Assembly (NCBI GenBank): GCA_017396865.1
Contig: JAFQKO010000094.1
Span: 1-10,338, forward strand
From: Clostridia bacterium
GTDB taxonomy: Bacteria; Bacillota_A; Clostridia; Oscillospirales; QAKW01
Direction of reading: 5' to 3'
DNA: 10,338 nucleotides
This document shows positions 1 through 6,910 of the stretch, piece after piece (positions within the stretch are counted from its first letter, which is position 1; each line of letters starts with the position of its first letter). The notes beneath the pieces are model-generated. The model was not told the DNA's origin. It did not search any database and was given only the letters and a program-made list of their open reading frames with translations. The position numbers and the translations under genes are program-made.

Positions 1-445
1 CGGGGTAGAGCTCGATGTTGTGGATCACGGTACCAACGGGGATGCTCTCCAGGGGCAGAGCGTTACCGGGCTTGATATCAGCGGTAGCACCTGCGATAAC
101 GGTATCACCGACCTTCAGGCCTTCGGGGCATACGATGTATGCCTTCTCGCCATCCTCATACTGAAGCAGAGCGATGAAAGCGGTACGGTTGGGGTCGTAC
201 TGGATGGAAGTAACCGTTGCGGGAACGTCCAGCTTATTTCTCTTGAAATCGATGATTCTGTACTTAACCTTGTTGCCGCCGCCATGATGACGAACGGTGA
301 TGCGGCCGTAGCTGTTTCTGCCTGCGTGCTTCTTCAGGGAGGTCAGCAGGGAACGCTCGGGAGCATCCTTGGACAGCGCGCTGTAGTCCACATTGGACAT
401 CTGGCGACGAGCCGGAGAAGTAGGTTTATAAGTTTTCATAGCCAT
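1..445 (-). CDS. rplB: 50S ribosomal protein L2, N-terminal part (cut by left edge)
   Basis: Ribosomal protein L2, a primary 23S rRNA binder needed for subunit association and peptidyl-transferase centre assembly. The minus strand reads 148 codons from ATG at 445-443 ([15 protein letters not shown]) with no stop before the edge. L2 is normally about 275 residues, so only the N-terminal half is present, including the basic [17 protein letters not shown] stretch and the start of the OB-fold. The conserved C-terminal His region is outside the window. An AAGGAGGAGC ribosome binding site overlaps the rplW stop codon and supports this start over the Met two codons downstream. The gap to rplW is 14 nt, so it is the fifth gene of the S10 operon seen here. 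Nothing unusual in the visible part. Confidence 0.97.
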   Translation of the reverse strand, partial: MAMKTYKPTSPARRQMSNVDYSALSKDAPERSLLTSLKKHAGRNSYGRITVRHHGGGNKVKYRIIDFKRNKLDVPATVTSIQYDPNRTAFIALLQYEDGEKAYIVCPEGLKVGDTVIAGATADIKPGNALPLESIPVGTVIHNIELYP

Positions 446-459
446 AACTTTGCTCCTCC

Positions 460-753
460 TTACATCATGCCGTCGAAGAACTCAATGGTCTTCGATTCAG
501 CAGTCAACTTCACATAGGCCTTTTTCCATGCGGCGGTCTTGCCGACGTGGACGCCCATTCTCTTTTCCTTACCACTTACGTTCACAGTGGTAACCTTCTC
601 AACGGAAACCTTGAAGATTTCCTCAACCGCATTTTTGATCTCGATCTTATTGGCATCCTTTGCTACCTTAAAGACGTAGGTCTTATCCTGCATGGCTGCC
701 ATGGATTTCTCGGAGACAATGGGTTTCATAATAATATCGTAGTTAGATTTCAT
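460..753 (-). CDS. rplW: 50S ribosomal protein L23
   Basis: L23 sits at the exit of the ribosomal polypeptide tunnel and is the docking site for trigger factor and SRP (family knowledge). The protein is 97 residues, normal for bacterial L23. It opens with the typical [13 protein letters not shown] segment (residues 5-17) and carries the internal basic loop [12 protein letters not shown] (residues 61-72) before the final beta strand. The start ATG (753-751) overlaps the rplD stop by one base (TAATG), which suggests translational coupling. Its ribosome binding site (GAGGAGG) lies inside the end of rplD. It lies between rplD and rplB in the standard S10 order. Confidence 0.97.
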   Translation of the reverse strand: MKSNYDIIMKPIVSEKSMAAMQDKTYVFKVAKDANKIEIKNAVEEIFKVSVEKVTTVNVSGKEKRMGVHVGKTAAWKKAYVKLTAESKTIEFFDGMM

Positions 754-1373
754 TATGCATAAACCTCCTCAAGTGCTTTTACGGCATCCTGAGTCAGGAT
801 CAGAGTGTCGTGCTTCAGGATCTCGTAGGTGTTGATGGTGTTTACACGAGCGGCCTTAACGCCGGGAATGTTTGCTGCGCTCTTTACGAAGTAGAGGTTG
901 GTTACGTTGTTCACAACCAGAGCATTCTCAACCTTCAGAGCATTCAGCATACCAACAACGGTCTTGGTCTTGAACTCGTCCATTTCGATCTTATCCAGGA
1001 CGATCAGCTTGCCCTCGGCCAGCTTGGAGGAGAGAGCGCTCAGCAGAGCCAGCTTCTTCACCTTCTTGTTCATGCTGAACCGATAGTCGCGGGGCTTGGG
1101 TGCAAATACGATACCGCCGTGAGTCCACTGGGGAGCACGGGTGGAACCCTGACGTGCACGGCCGGTGCCCTTCTGTCTCCAGGGCTTGATACCGCCGCCG
1201 GAAACCTCGGCACGGGTCAGAGCAGACTGGGTGCCCTGGCGCTGATTTGCAAGGTAGTTGGTAACTGCCATGTGCATAGCAGCCTCATTGACATTTACGC
1301 AAAAAATGGAATCCGCAAGGTCCATGGTGGACACCTTGGCGCCACTCATATCGAATACGTCTACATTAGCCAT
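753..1373 (-). CDS. rplD: 50S ribosomal protein L4
   Basis: L4 binds 23S rRNA near the start of assembly, and its extended loop lines the peptide exit tunnel. In E. coli it also represses its own S10 operon by acting on the leader RNA (family knowledge). The protein is 206 residues, the usual length. The tunnel loop is visible at about residues 50-100, with GGGIKPWRQKGTGRARQGS (59-77) and the FAPKPRDYRF segment (90-99). The loop around KPWRQKGTGRARQ is where macrolide-resistance changes are known; I see no insertion or deletion there. The ATG at 1373-1371 follows a GGGGG-type ribosome binding site. The gap to rplC is 17 nt, and the stop overlaps the rplW start. Confidence 0.97.
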   Translation of the reverse strand: MANVDVFDMSGAKVSTMDLADSIFCVNVNEAAMHMAVTNYLANQRQGTQSALTRAEVSGGGIKPWRQKGTGRARQGSTRAPQWTHGGIVFAPKPRDYRFSMNKKVKKLALLSALSSKLAEGKLIVLDKIEMDEFKTKTVVGMLNALKVENALVVNNVTNLYFVKSAANIPGVKAARVNTINTYEILKHDTLILTQDAVKALEEVYA

Positions 1374-1390
1374 TTCATTATCCCCCTTAC

Positions 1391-2029
1391 TTAACCATTT
1401 TTAACGGTGTTCTTAACGGTTACGATCGAGCCCTTCGGGCCGGGGATCGCACCCTTAACCACCAAAAGATTGTTCTCGATGTCGACCTTTACTACATCAA
1501 GATTCTGCACGGTTACCTGTGCGGCACCCATGTGACCGGGCATCTTCTTACCCTTATAAATACGAGAGGGAGAAGAGCAAGCGCCCATGGAGCCTGCATG
1601 GCGATGGATGGGGCCGGAGCCGTGGGTCATAGGACCGGAGCGCTGGCCGTTGTATCTCTTAATGGTACCGGCGAAGCCCTTACCCTTGGAGATACCGGTT
1701 ACGTCTACGCAGCTGCCGATCTCGAACGTGTCAGCCGTGATGACGTCGCCTACGTTGAAGTTGTCCGCATCCTCGAGGCGGAACTCCTTCAGAACCTTCT
1801 TTGCTGCCACACCGGCCTTTGCGAAGTGACCCTTCATAGGCTTGGTGACCTTCTTTTCAGCCAGATCCATAAAGCCGAGCTGCAGAGAAGCGTAGCCGTC
1901 GTTCTCAACGGTCTTCTTCTGAACTACGGTGCAGGGACCTGCCTGGATGACTGTTACCGGAATGACATTGCCCATTTCGTCAAAAACCTGGGTCATTCCG
2001 ATTTTCTTACCGATAATACCTTTCTTCAT
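1391..2029 (-). CDS. rplC: 50S ribosomal protein L3
   Basis: L3 is an early-assembling 23S rRNA-binding protein whose long loop reaches the peptidyl-transferase centre. The 212-residue product starts [16 protein letters not shown], typical of the family. It contains the basic loop [18 protein letters not shown] (116-133) followed by [15 protein letters not shown] (135-149) and the conserved GKKMPGHMG (160-168). The start ATG (2029-2027) has a CGGAGGTAAATGAA ribosome binding site. It is separated from rpsJ by 61 nt, which hold a small 6-bp hairpin (2055-2070), and from rplD by 17 nt. Length and motifs are ordinary. Confidence 0.97.
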   Translation of the reverse strand: MKKGIIGKKIGMTQVFDEMGNVIPVTVIQAGPCTVVQKKTVENDGYASLQLGFMDLAEKKVTKPMKGHFAKAGVAAKKVLKEFRLEDADNFNVGDVITADTFEIGSCVDVTGISKGKGFAGTIKRYNGQRSGPMTHGSGPIHRHAGSMGACSSPSRIYKGKKMPGHMGAAQVTVQNLDVVKVDIENNLLVVKGAIPGPKGSIVTVKNTVKNG

Positions 2030-2054
2030 TTCATTTACCTCCGTTTGGTTATTG

Positions 2055-2070
2055 GTTGATTTGCATCAAC
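2055..2070 (-). other. Small hairpin in the rpsJ-rplC intercistronic gap
   Basis: GTTGAT / ATCAAC form a 6-bp stem around a 4-nt loop in the 61-nt gap between rpsJ and rplC. No U-tract follows it, so it is not a terminator. It may simply be an RNA-stability element or chance. Confidence 0.3.
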
Positions 2071-2090
2071 ATGACCTTCTTTGCGAGCGC

Positions 2091-2396
2091 TTACAGCTTG
2101 ATCTCAAGCTCAACGCCGGCAGGAAGTTCTACACTTGCCAGAGCCTCAGCGGTCTTCGCTGCGGGCTTGACGATGTCGATCAGACGCTTGTGGGTGCGAC
2201 GCTCGAACTGCTCTCTGGAATCCTTATACTTATGAACAGCGCGCAGGATGGTCACAACCTCTTTCTTGGTGGGAAGAGGAATGGGGCCGGATACAACGGC
2301 GCCGGTTCTCTGAGCAGTCTCCAGGATCTTCTGAGCGGCCTGATCCACCAGAGTGGAATCATAACCCTTAATTCTGATTCTGATTTTTTCAGCCAT
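2091..2396 (-). CDS. rpsJ: 30S ribosomal protein S10 (NusE)
   Basis: S10 is a 30S head protein, and as NusE it joins NusB and NusG in transcription antitermination (family knowledge). The real product is 101 residues starting at ATG 2396-2394 ([14 protein letters not shown]). A longer open frame runs 24 codons further upstream, but the AAAAAGGAGGCAAACAAAA ribosome binding site directly precedes 2396, and the extra residues resemble no S10 extension. The fold markers are visible: beta-1 [10 protein letters not shown] (4-13), the loop with [16 protein letters not shown] (37-52), [17 protein letters not shown] (55-71) and the C-terminal [13 protein letters not shown]. First gene of the operon, expressed from the promoter at 2708-2736 through a leader of about 300 nt. 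Confidence 0.97.
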   Translation of the reverse strand: MAEKIRIRIKGYDSTLVDQAAQKILETAQRTGAVVSGPIPLPTKKEVVTILRAVHKYKDSREQFERRTHKRLIDIVKPAAKTAEALASVELPAGVELEIKL

Positions 2397-2701
2397 TTTT
2401 GTTTGCCTCCTTTTTAAATTTGACTTTTGGGTGTTGACGACTTTGACGGAAAATTCTTTAACACACATCCGGGTGTTTCACCCTTGCGTTAAATAAAACC
2501 GGGCATAAAGCCCGAACAAAGCTGCCCATCTCAAAAGCGGCTTACGCGGCAAACCCACGCAGTTCCAAAAACGGCTCTTTGCTTTTCCACATACCTTTCG
2601 CTCCGCTTCTTAGCAGAGCTGCTCCACGGAAATTCCCCATCTACGCCGGGGAAAAATCGGCGCGATGGCCACCTCCCGCTTCGTCGCTTCCACAGTCATG
2701 C
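2397..2701 (-). promoter_or_regulatory. Structured 5' leader of the S10 operon
   Basis: From the predicted transcription start (about 2701) to rpsJ, the minus-strand RNA is about 300 nt with strong potential structure and no convincing gene. In RNA order the helices are: a 6-bp stem TTCCCC/GGGGAA (2653-2633) with a 9-nt loop; an 8-bp stem GCUCUGCU/AGCGGAGC with an AAGA loop (2619-2600); a 7-bp stem with a GUUUG loop (2561-2543), possibly enclosed by CAAAG/CUUUG pairing; a terminator-like hairpin (2515-2491); and a GGGUG-AAA-CACCC hairpin (2483-2471). In E. coli, L4 controls this operon through its leader. An analogous autoregulatory leader is the likely reading here, but the ligand is unknown. 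I recall Clostridial rpsJ leaders being proposed but cannot confirm that this matches. Confidence 0.6.
2491..2515 (-). terminator. Terminator-like hairpin (possible attenuator) inside the S10 leader
   Basis: On the minus strand UCGGGC (2515-2510) pairs with GCCCGG (2504-2499) around a UUUAU loop and is followed by UUUUAUUU (2498-2491). This is a short but GC-rich intrinsic-terminator shape about 95 nt before the rpsJ start. Within the leader it would act as an attenuator rather than an end signal. Confidence 0.5.
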
Positions 2702-2707
2702 TCGAAT

Positions 2708-2736
2708 ATTCTAACACACTCGTCCGGGAATTTCAA
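2708..2736 (-). promoter_or_regulatory. S10 operon promoter (sigma-70/SigA type)
   Basis: On the minus strand: -35 TTGAAA (2736-2731), a 17-bp spacer, and -10 TAGAAT (2713-2708) with an extended TGT just before it. An A/T-rich tract of about 40 bp upstream (2737-2775) looks like an UP element. This is the best promoter in the window, as expected for ribosomal protein genes. Predicted start near 2701. Confidence 0.85.
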
Positions 2737-2877
2737 GTCTTTTTTGAAAAAAATTTAACTTTTTTCACAAAAATTTGGGGCGATTTTTTGGCATATTGCA
2801 CAAAACACAATTTCTTGTAGTTTCACCTCTTTTTTGTCGCAAAATATGGGTTTGCCCATTATTATAACTTTATGGAC

Positions 2878-2906
2878 TTTACTTTCACATCGGATGATGC
2901 TATAAT
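2878..2906 (+). promoter_or_regulatory. Promoter of the nucleotidyltransferase-nahK operon
   Basis: -10 TATAAT at 2901-2906 with an extended TGC at 2898-2900. The hexamer 17 bp upstream, TTTACT (2878-2883), matches TTGACA at four of six positions. The predicted start near 2913 gives a leader of about 55 nt ending in an AAGGAGG ribosome binding site (2950-2956). It is divergent from the S10 promoter, about 140 bp between the two -35 elements. The intervening 2737-2877 is A/T-rich; I see no gene in it. Confidence 0.75.
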
Positions 2907-2966
2907 AAAAAGAGCGAGACCCATTATATAATAAGGAAAGAAAAAAATCAAGGAGGATTTTTAGCA

Positions 2967-3893
2967 ATGAAAGATCCCATCTTAGTCATTATGGCAGCAG
3001 GCATGGGCAGCCGCTACGGCGGGCTCAAGCAGATCGATCCCGTTGATCCCCAAGGCAACATCATTATGGACTTCTCCATTTATGACGCCATGAAGGCAGG
3101 CTTTAAGAAGTTTGTTTTCGTGATCAAGGATGCCATCGCCGCCGATTTTAAGGAGGCCATCGGCAACCGTATCGAGAAGATCGCGGAGGTTCATTACGTT
3201 TATCAGGAGCTCAGCAAGATCCCCGAGGGTGTCATTGAGATCCCTGCCGATCGGGTAAAGCCCTGGGGAACCGGTCATGCGATCCTTTGCTGCAAGGACG
3301 TTCTGGACGCACCCTTCGCTGTCATCAATGCCGACGACTTTTACGGCAGAGACGCCTTTGTTCAACTCTTCAATTTCCTCAAGAGCACCGAGGAGAGCGA
3401 TCCCATGCAGATCTCGATGGTAGGCTACGTTCTGGAGAACACCCTCACCGATAACGGCCACGTAGCCCGCGGTGTTTGCCGCGTAAGCGAGGATGGCTAC
3501 CTGCAGAAAATCGACGAGCGCACCATGATCCAAAAGATCGACGGTCAGGCCCACTATTCCGAGGACGGCGGTGAAACCTTCGTTCCCGTTTCCAATACCG
3601 CTCCCGTTTCGATGAATATGTGGGGCTTCCCCCTTGCTTATCTGCGGGCCTTGGAGGTAAAGTTCCCCGAGTTCCTCAAAAAGACCGTGAAAGAAAATCC
3701 CCTCAAGGGCGAGTTCTTCCTGCCCGTTGTGGTAGACGAGCTGCTGCATGAGGACGCCGCCACCGTCAAGGTTCTGCACAGTGCCGATAAGTGGTTCGGC
3801 GTTACCTACAAAGAGGATAAGCCGGTGGTTGAAGCCAGCATCCGCGCCCTCAAGGACGCAGGCGCTTATCCCGAAAAGCTCTGGGAGGCGTAA
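2967..3893 (+). CDS. Sugar-1-phosphate nucleotidyltransferase (NTP_transferase family)
   Basis: A 308-residue cytosolic enzyme of the GT-A-like nucleotidyltransferase fold, which joins an NTP and a sugar-1-phosphate to give NDP-sugar and pyrophosphate. The N-terminal signature is AAGMGSRYGGLKQ (10-22), with the nucleotide-binding Gly-rich loop, Arg16 and Lys21. KPWGTGHA (98-105) is the base/ribose-contact segment, and INADDFYG (120-127) supplies the metal-binding Asp pair. FKLV-type membrane or signal segments are absent. The start has a strong AAGGAGG site 10 nt upstream. nahK begins two bases after its stop, so the natural substrate is probably GlcNAc-1-P or GalNAc-1-P with UTP. That is inferred from context; glucose-1-P or another hexose-1-P cannot be excluded from sequence alone. 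It lacks the C-terminal left-handed beta-helix of GlmU, so it is not the housekeeping enzyme. Confidence 0.88.
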   Translation: MKDPILVIMAAGMGSRYGGLKQIDPVDPQGNIIMDFSIYDAMKAGFKKFVFVIKDAIAADFKEAIGNRIEKIAEVHYVYQELSKIPEGVIEIPADRVKPWGTGHAILCCKDVLDAPFAVINADDFYGRDAFVQLFNFLKSTEESDPMQISMVGYVLENTLTDNGHVARGVCRVSEDGYLQKIDERTMIQKIDGQAHYSEDGGETFVPVSNTAPVSMNMWGFPLAYLRALEVKFPEFLKKTVKENPLKGEFFLPVVVDELLHEDAATVKVLHSADKWFGVTYKEDKPVVEASIRALKDAGAYPEKLWEA

Positions 3894-3895
3894 GA

Positions 3896-4978
3896 ATGAC
3901 CGAGCAGCTCAAAAATGTGATCGCCGCCTTTGATTTCGACGGCGCGCTGGACAACGCCAAGCCCTTCGGCAGCGGCCATATCAACGACACGATTCTGGTA
4001 ACCACCCAAAAGGGCAGCCAATATATTCTCCAGAAAATGAACACCAACGTTTTCACCAATCCCCAAGGGCTGATGGAAAACGTATTCGGCGTAACCGAGT
4101 ATCTGAAAAAGAAAATTGTGGAGCAGGGCGGCAACCCCAACAAGGAGACGCTGACCTTCATCCGCACCACCGACGGCAAGCTTTATTACGACGGTACGGA
4201 GGGCACCTGGCGTGCCTATCGCTTCCAAAACGAGCTGATTGCCCTGAACGCGCCCCGCGGCCCCCGCGACTTTTACGCCAGCGGCAAGGCCTTCGGCCGT
4301 TTTCAGGCGTTGCTGGGCGATTACCCTGCCGATTCCCTTTGCGAGACCATCCCCCACTTTCACGACACCCCTGCGCGGATGAAGCAGCTGCACGATGCCA
4401 TCGACAAGAATGCGGCAGGCCGACTGGATTCGGTGAAGGACGAGGTGGAATTTGCGTTGGCGCGGGAGGAATCCTCCGCCATCGTGATGGATCTGCAGGC
4501 TGAGGGCATTCTCCCCCTGCGGGTAACCCACAACGACACCAAGCTCAACAACGTTTTGCTGGATCCCGAGACCGGCGACGGCGTTTGCGTCATCGATTTG
4601 GATACCGTGATGCCCGGTCAGGCAATCTTTGACTTCGGCGACTCCATTCGGTTCGGTGCTTCCACCGCAGCGGAGGACGAAAAGGATCTCTCCAAGGTAG
4701 AGATGAGCCTTGAGCTTTTCGAGGCCTACACCAAGGGCTTCTTAGAGGGCTGCAGCAACGTGCTGACCCAAGCCGAGAAGGATCTGCTCCCCACCGGTGC
4801 ATGGATGATGACCCTGGAATGCGGCATCCGCTTCCTTGCCGATTACCTCAACGGAGACGTTTACTTCAAAACCGAGTATCCCGAGCACAATCTGGATCGG
4901 GCGAGAACCCAATTCAAGCTGGTTCGCGAAATGGAAGAAAAGCAGGATCAGATGCAGGCCATCGTTGCCAAGTATTAA
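3896..4978 (+). CDS. nahK: N-acetylhexosamine 1-kinase (APH-fold phosphotransferase)
   Basis: A 360-residue kinase that phosphorylates the anomeric C1 of GlcNAc and GalNAc using ATP, known from the bifidobacterial lacto-N-biose/galacto-N-biose pathway (also called LnpB). Family-specific segments are visible throughout: SGHIND (26-31), YILQKMNT (43-50), HFHDTPAR, the catalytic loop HNDTKLNN (212-219, catalytic Asp214), the metal-binding VIDLDTVMPG (Asp234/Asp236), then FDFGDSIRFGAST, CGIRFLADYLNGD and YPEHNLDRARTQFKLVREME. It is full length with all key residues. The start lies two bases after the preceding stop, with a GGGAGG site inside the end of that gene, so the pair is co-transcribed and probably coupled. 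Unlike bifidobacteria, no lacto-N-biose phosphorylase, GalT-type transferase or epimerase adjoins it. Tandem terminators follow directly. Confidence 0.9.
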   Translation: MTEQLKNVIAAFDFDGALDNAKPFGSGHINDTILVTTQKGSQYILQKMNTNVFTNPQGLMENVFGVTEYLKKKIVEQGGNPNKETLTFIRTTDGKLYYDGTEGTWRAYRFQNELIALNAPRGPRDFYASGKAFGRFQALLGDYPADSLCETIPHFHDTPARMKQLHDAIDKNAAGRLDSVKDEVEFALAREESSAIVMDLQAEGILPLRVTHNDTKLNNVLLDPETGDGVCVIDLDTVMPGQAIFDFGDSIRFGASTAAEDEKDLSKVEMSLELFEAYTKGFLEGCSNVLTQAEKDLLPTGAWMMTLECGIRFLADYLNGDVYFKTEYPEHNLDRARTQFKLVREMEEKQDQMQAIVAKY

Positions 4979-4990
4979 TTATCAAACAAA

Positions 4991-5025
4991 GCCACCCCAC
5001 GGATATTCCGTGGGGTGGCTTTACT
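4991..5025. terminator. Intrinsic terminator after nahK
   Basis: A perfect 12-bp GC-rich stem, GCCACCCCACGG (4991-5002) with CCGTGGGGTGGC (5008-5019), around an ATATT loop and followed on the plus strand by TTTACTTTAC. It begins 12 bp after the nahK stop. Read on the minus strand it is followed by TTTGTTTGAT, so it can also stop transcription from the opposite side. Confidence 0.9.
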
Positions 5026-5032
5026 TTACATA

Positions 5033-5068
5033 AAACAGGGTTTGCCCGAAGGCAAACCCTGTTTTTTT
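5033..5068. terminator. Bidirectional terminator between the convergent nahK and SLH-protein genes
   Basis: A 14-bp stem, AAACAGGGTTTGCC (5033-5046) with GGCAAACCCTGTTT (5051-5064). On the plus strand it is followed by an uninterrupted T run to 5068. On the minus strand the loop reads TTCG, closed by C and G (a stable UUCG tetraloop), and TTTT follows. It lies 9 bp past the stop of the SLH gene, so it mainly serves that gene and backs up the nahK terminator. Confidence 0.9.
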
Positions 5069-5073
5069 AGAGA

Positions 5074-6711
5074 TTATACGCGATCGTTGTAGACGCTGAC
5101 AATTTCAACATCAGCAAGTACGGGATGTACTCTGAACATGATCATTGCCATCTCACCTCTGCTCAAGGTAGCATAAGGATCGAATGCGCCGGTATCTCTA
5201 CCGGTCAGGATGCCGGCACGAGATGCCCAATCAACGTAAGGCATACCCCACTCAGCGATGATGGAAGCATCGGTGAAGCTGGAAGCAGGCTTGCCAACAA
5301 CGCCGGGAATGGTGATGTCGGTATCGCCCTTATAGGCTTCAACGAATCTCATCATGAAGGTGGCCATCTGGATACGGTTGACAGGCTCATCGCCATGGAA
5401 GCCACCGTCATCGTAACCGGTAACGATGCCCCACTTGCTCAGCAGTCTTGCGTATCTGGAGTACCACTTACCGCTTACGTCGGTAAGCTCGGTGGTGGGA
5501 GTCGGGTTAGCAGCAACCTTGGATTCCTGCTCAGCCAAGAATTCTTCGAATTCAATGTTGCTCATAGCGTTCATATCAGCCTGGCTCAGCATCAGTCTGC
5601 CGAGGATGGTAACAGCCTGGCCTCTGGTCATCGTGATACCGCCACCGAAGATGGTCTCGCTGCTGCCATAGGCAGTGGTGCCGGTGATGATGCCGAAGGA
5701 CTTGCAGTAGACTGCTGCATCATAGAACCATACATTATGGTTGGACAGGTCGGGATAGGGAACGCCTGCATCCAGATCCTCAATCAGCTCAATCTGAGTG
5801 TTGCAATCGTAGCAGTAATGCTCGATCCAACCGTTCTCGCCGTTGGCAGTGTGATCGGGTGCATAGTAGCGGATACCAACGTTGGTATGCTCGCCGCCGG
5901 CAGTACCGGTCGCGATGGTGTACTCATAATCGCACTTATCGCACTTGTAGGTAGCGGTAGGAGCGGTTACGCAGTCACCGGGAGTGGTGCCGATCTCAGT
6001 GAAGCTGCAGGCCTCAACCTTGGTCTCGTCACAGCCATCGATCTGGCAGGTGTAGGTATGAGTTGCAGCTGCGCCCTCGGTACCGTCGGTATGAACGGGC
6101 TTGCCCCATACGTGCTCGCAAACAGCATCACCGACGATGGTCAGCTTGGTGATGTCTGCGTGCTTGGTGTAGTCAACGTCGTCGACCCACTCGGAGGTGG
6201 CATCCTTGGCCTGACCGTCCTTTGCGAAGTAGATGTCGATTGCGGTCTCGCCGGCAGCGGCATCGTCCAGAACGGTGAAGTTGAGGATCATCATCCGAAC
6301 CTTATCGGCGGTCTTCGTTACGGGGGAAGCAGATGCCCACATAACACCGATCTCACCGGGTTCGTCGCCGGGATCCTGTTTACGCTCGTTGATAACGTAG
6401 TTACTGTTGAAGAAGTAGTTGGTGATGATCTCACCGTCATAATCTACTTCCTTGTATACAACAACGTCCTCGGGCTTCAGGGACAGCACAGCAGGATCGA
6501 AGTCGATCAGGATCTGTGCGGTACAGAAGTTATCCGCGTAGTTGTCAATGTATACGGTATACGTTACTTGATCGCCGGCTTTCGCCGTTGTTACACCGTC
6601 TGTTGCTTCCACAACCAGCTTGGTAGACAGATCCGCGCTGACCACAGCGAACGAACCAAGCATGGAAAGGAGCATTAACAGAGTTGCAACAAAAGATAAC
6701 ACTCTTTTCAT
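5074..6711 (-). CDS. Secreted cell-wall-anchored protein: cohesin-like domain, Cys-rich region, three SLH repeats
   Basis: A 545-residue surface protein. Residues 1-26 form a signal peptide (Lys-Arg, hydrophobic core, VSA before Asp27). About 30-194 is a cohesin-like beta-sandwich: AGDQVTYTVYIDN (45-57), the ILIDFDPAVLSL strand region (67-78) and MMILNFTVLDDAAAGETAI (140-158). About 198-312 is Cys-rich with CDKC (257-260), CYDC (300-303) and other Cys pairs, suggesting repeated metal-binding or disulphide modules. Three SLH repeats follow at about 320-375, 409-460 and 478-530, each with the G-I-(I/V/L)-T-G core and a basic-residue motif (TRGQ, NRIQ, SRGE). SLH repeats usually bind pyruvylated wall polymers. 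This is the domain order of clostridial cellulosome anchors, cohesin then SLH. The start at 6711 follows AAGGAGGTATTTT; a longer frame to 6840 is rejected because it lacks this site. The dockerin partner is not proven. Confidence 0.85.
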   Translation of the reverse strand: MKRVLSFVATLLMLLSMLGSFAVVSADLSTKLVVEATDGVTTAKAGDQVTYTVYIDNYADNFCTAQILIDFDPAVLSLKPEDVVVYKEVDYDGEIITNYFFNSNYVINERKQDPGDEPGEIGVMWASASPVTKTADKVRMMILNFTVLDDAAAGETAIDIYFAKDGQAKDATSEWVDDVDYTKHADITKLTIVGDAVCEHVWGKPVHTDGTEGAAATHTYTCQIDGCDETKVEACSFTEIGTTPGDCVTAPTATYKCDKCDYEYTIATGTAGGEHTNVGIRYYAPDHTANGENGWIEHYCYDCNTQIELIEDLDAGVPYPDLSNHNVWFYDAAVYCKSFGIITGTTAYGSSETIFGGGITMTRGQAVTILGRLMLSQADMNAMSNIEFEEFLAEQESKVAANPTPTTELTDVSGKWYSRYARLLSKWGIVTGYDDGGFHGDEPVNRIQMATFMMRFVEAYKGDTDITIPGVVGKPASSFTDASIIAEWGMPYVDWASRAGILTGRDTGAFDPYATLSRGEMAMIMFRVHPVLADVEIVSVYNDRV

Positions 6712-6750
6712 AAAATACCTCCTTAAAGTATTTTTAATAAATGAGGCTGT

Positions 6751-6778
6751 AAAAAACGGTTGAGTGATGCCGTTTTTT
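6751..6778 (-). promoter_or_regulatory. Inverted repeat in the 5' UTR of the SLH-protein gene
   Basis: A perfect 9-bp repeat, AAAAAACGG (6751-6759) and CCGTTTTTT (6770-6778), with a 10-bp spacer, lies between the promoter and the ribosome binding site. On the minus strand it ends in a T run, so it resembles a weak A/T-rich terminator or an mRNA-stabilising stem. It has only three G-C pairs. Confidence 0.4.
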
Positions 6779-6826
6779 CGCTGCATGCACCCCCTTTTGG
6801 GGATGATGGCCCAATTATTTGCTCCC

Positions 6827-6855
6827 ATTATAGCAAACAAGACGAAAAATTAACA
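6827..6855 (-). promoter_or_regulatory. Promoter of the cohesin-SLH gene
   Basis: -10 TATAAT (6832-6827) with an extended TGC (6835-6833). The hexamer at 17-bp spacing, TGTTAA (6855-6850), is a poor -35. An imperfectly spaced palindrome, AACAT-N6-ATGTT (6852-6867), overlaps it and could be an operator. The transcript leader would be about 110 nt, including a CCCC/GGGG stem near 6790-6802 and the 6751-6778 repeat. Confidence 0.65.
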
Positions 6856-6910
6856 TCACTTTATGTTGCTTTTTTCCCACATTTTGTGCATTGTTGAATT
6901 ATTTTTGGTG

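Noticed and set aside
2397..2468. A 24-residue extension of S10 starting at 2468
   Set aside because: The ribosome binding site and the family N-terminus both place the start at 2396.
2755..2967. A 70-codon minus-strand frame upstream of the nucleotidyltransferase gene
   Set aside because: A/T-rich, lies across the divergent promoters, no ribosome binding site or domain.
2982..3779. Long minus-strand frames inside the nucleotidyltransferase and nahK genes (also 3866-4531)
   Set aside because: Both plus-strand genes are clear full-length enzymes; the antisense translations resemble no protein.
5125..6678. A 517-codon open frame on the plus strand, antisense to the cohesin-SLH gene
   Set aside because: The minus strand encodes a coherent signal peptide, cohesin and SLH domains with a strong ribosome binding site. 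The plus frame has no recognisable domain and no good start context; it is a codon-bias shadow.
6712..6840. A 43-residue N-terminal extension of the cohesin-SLH protein starting at 6840
   Set aside because: It would place the signal peptide internally and overlap the promoter and UTR. The AAGGAGG site points to the start at 6711.
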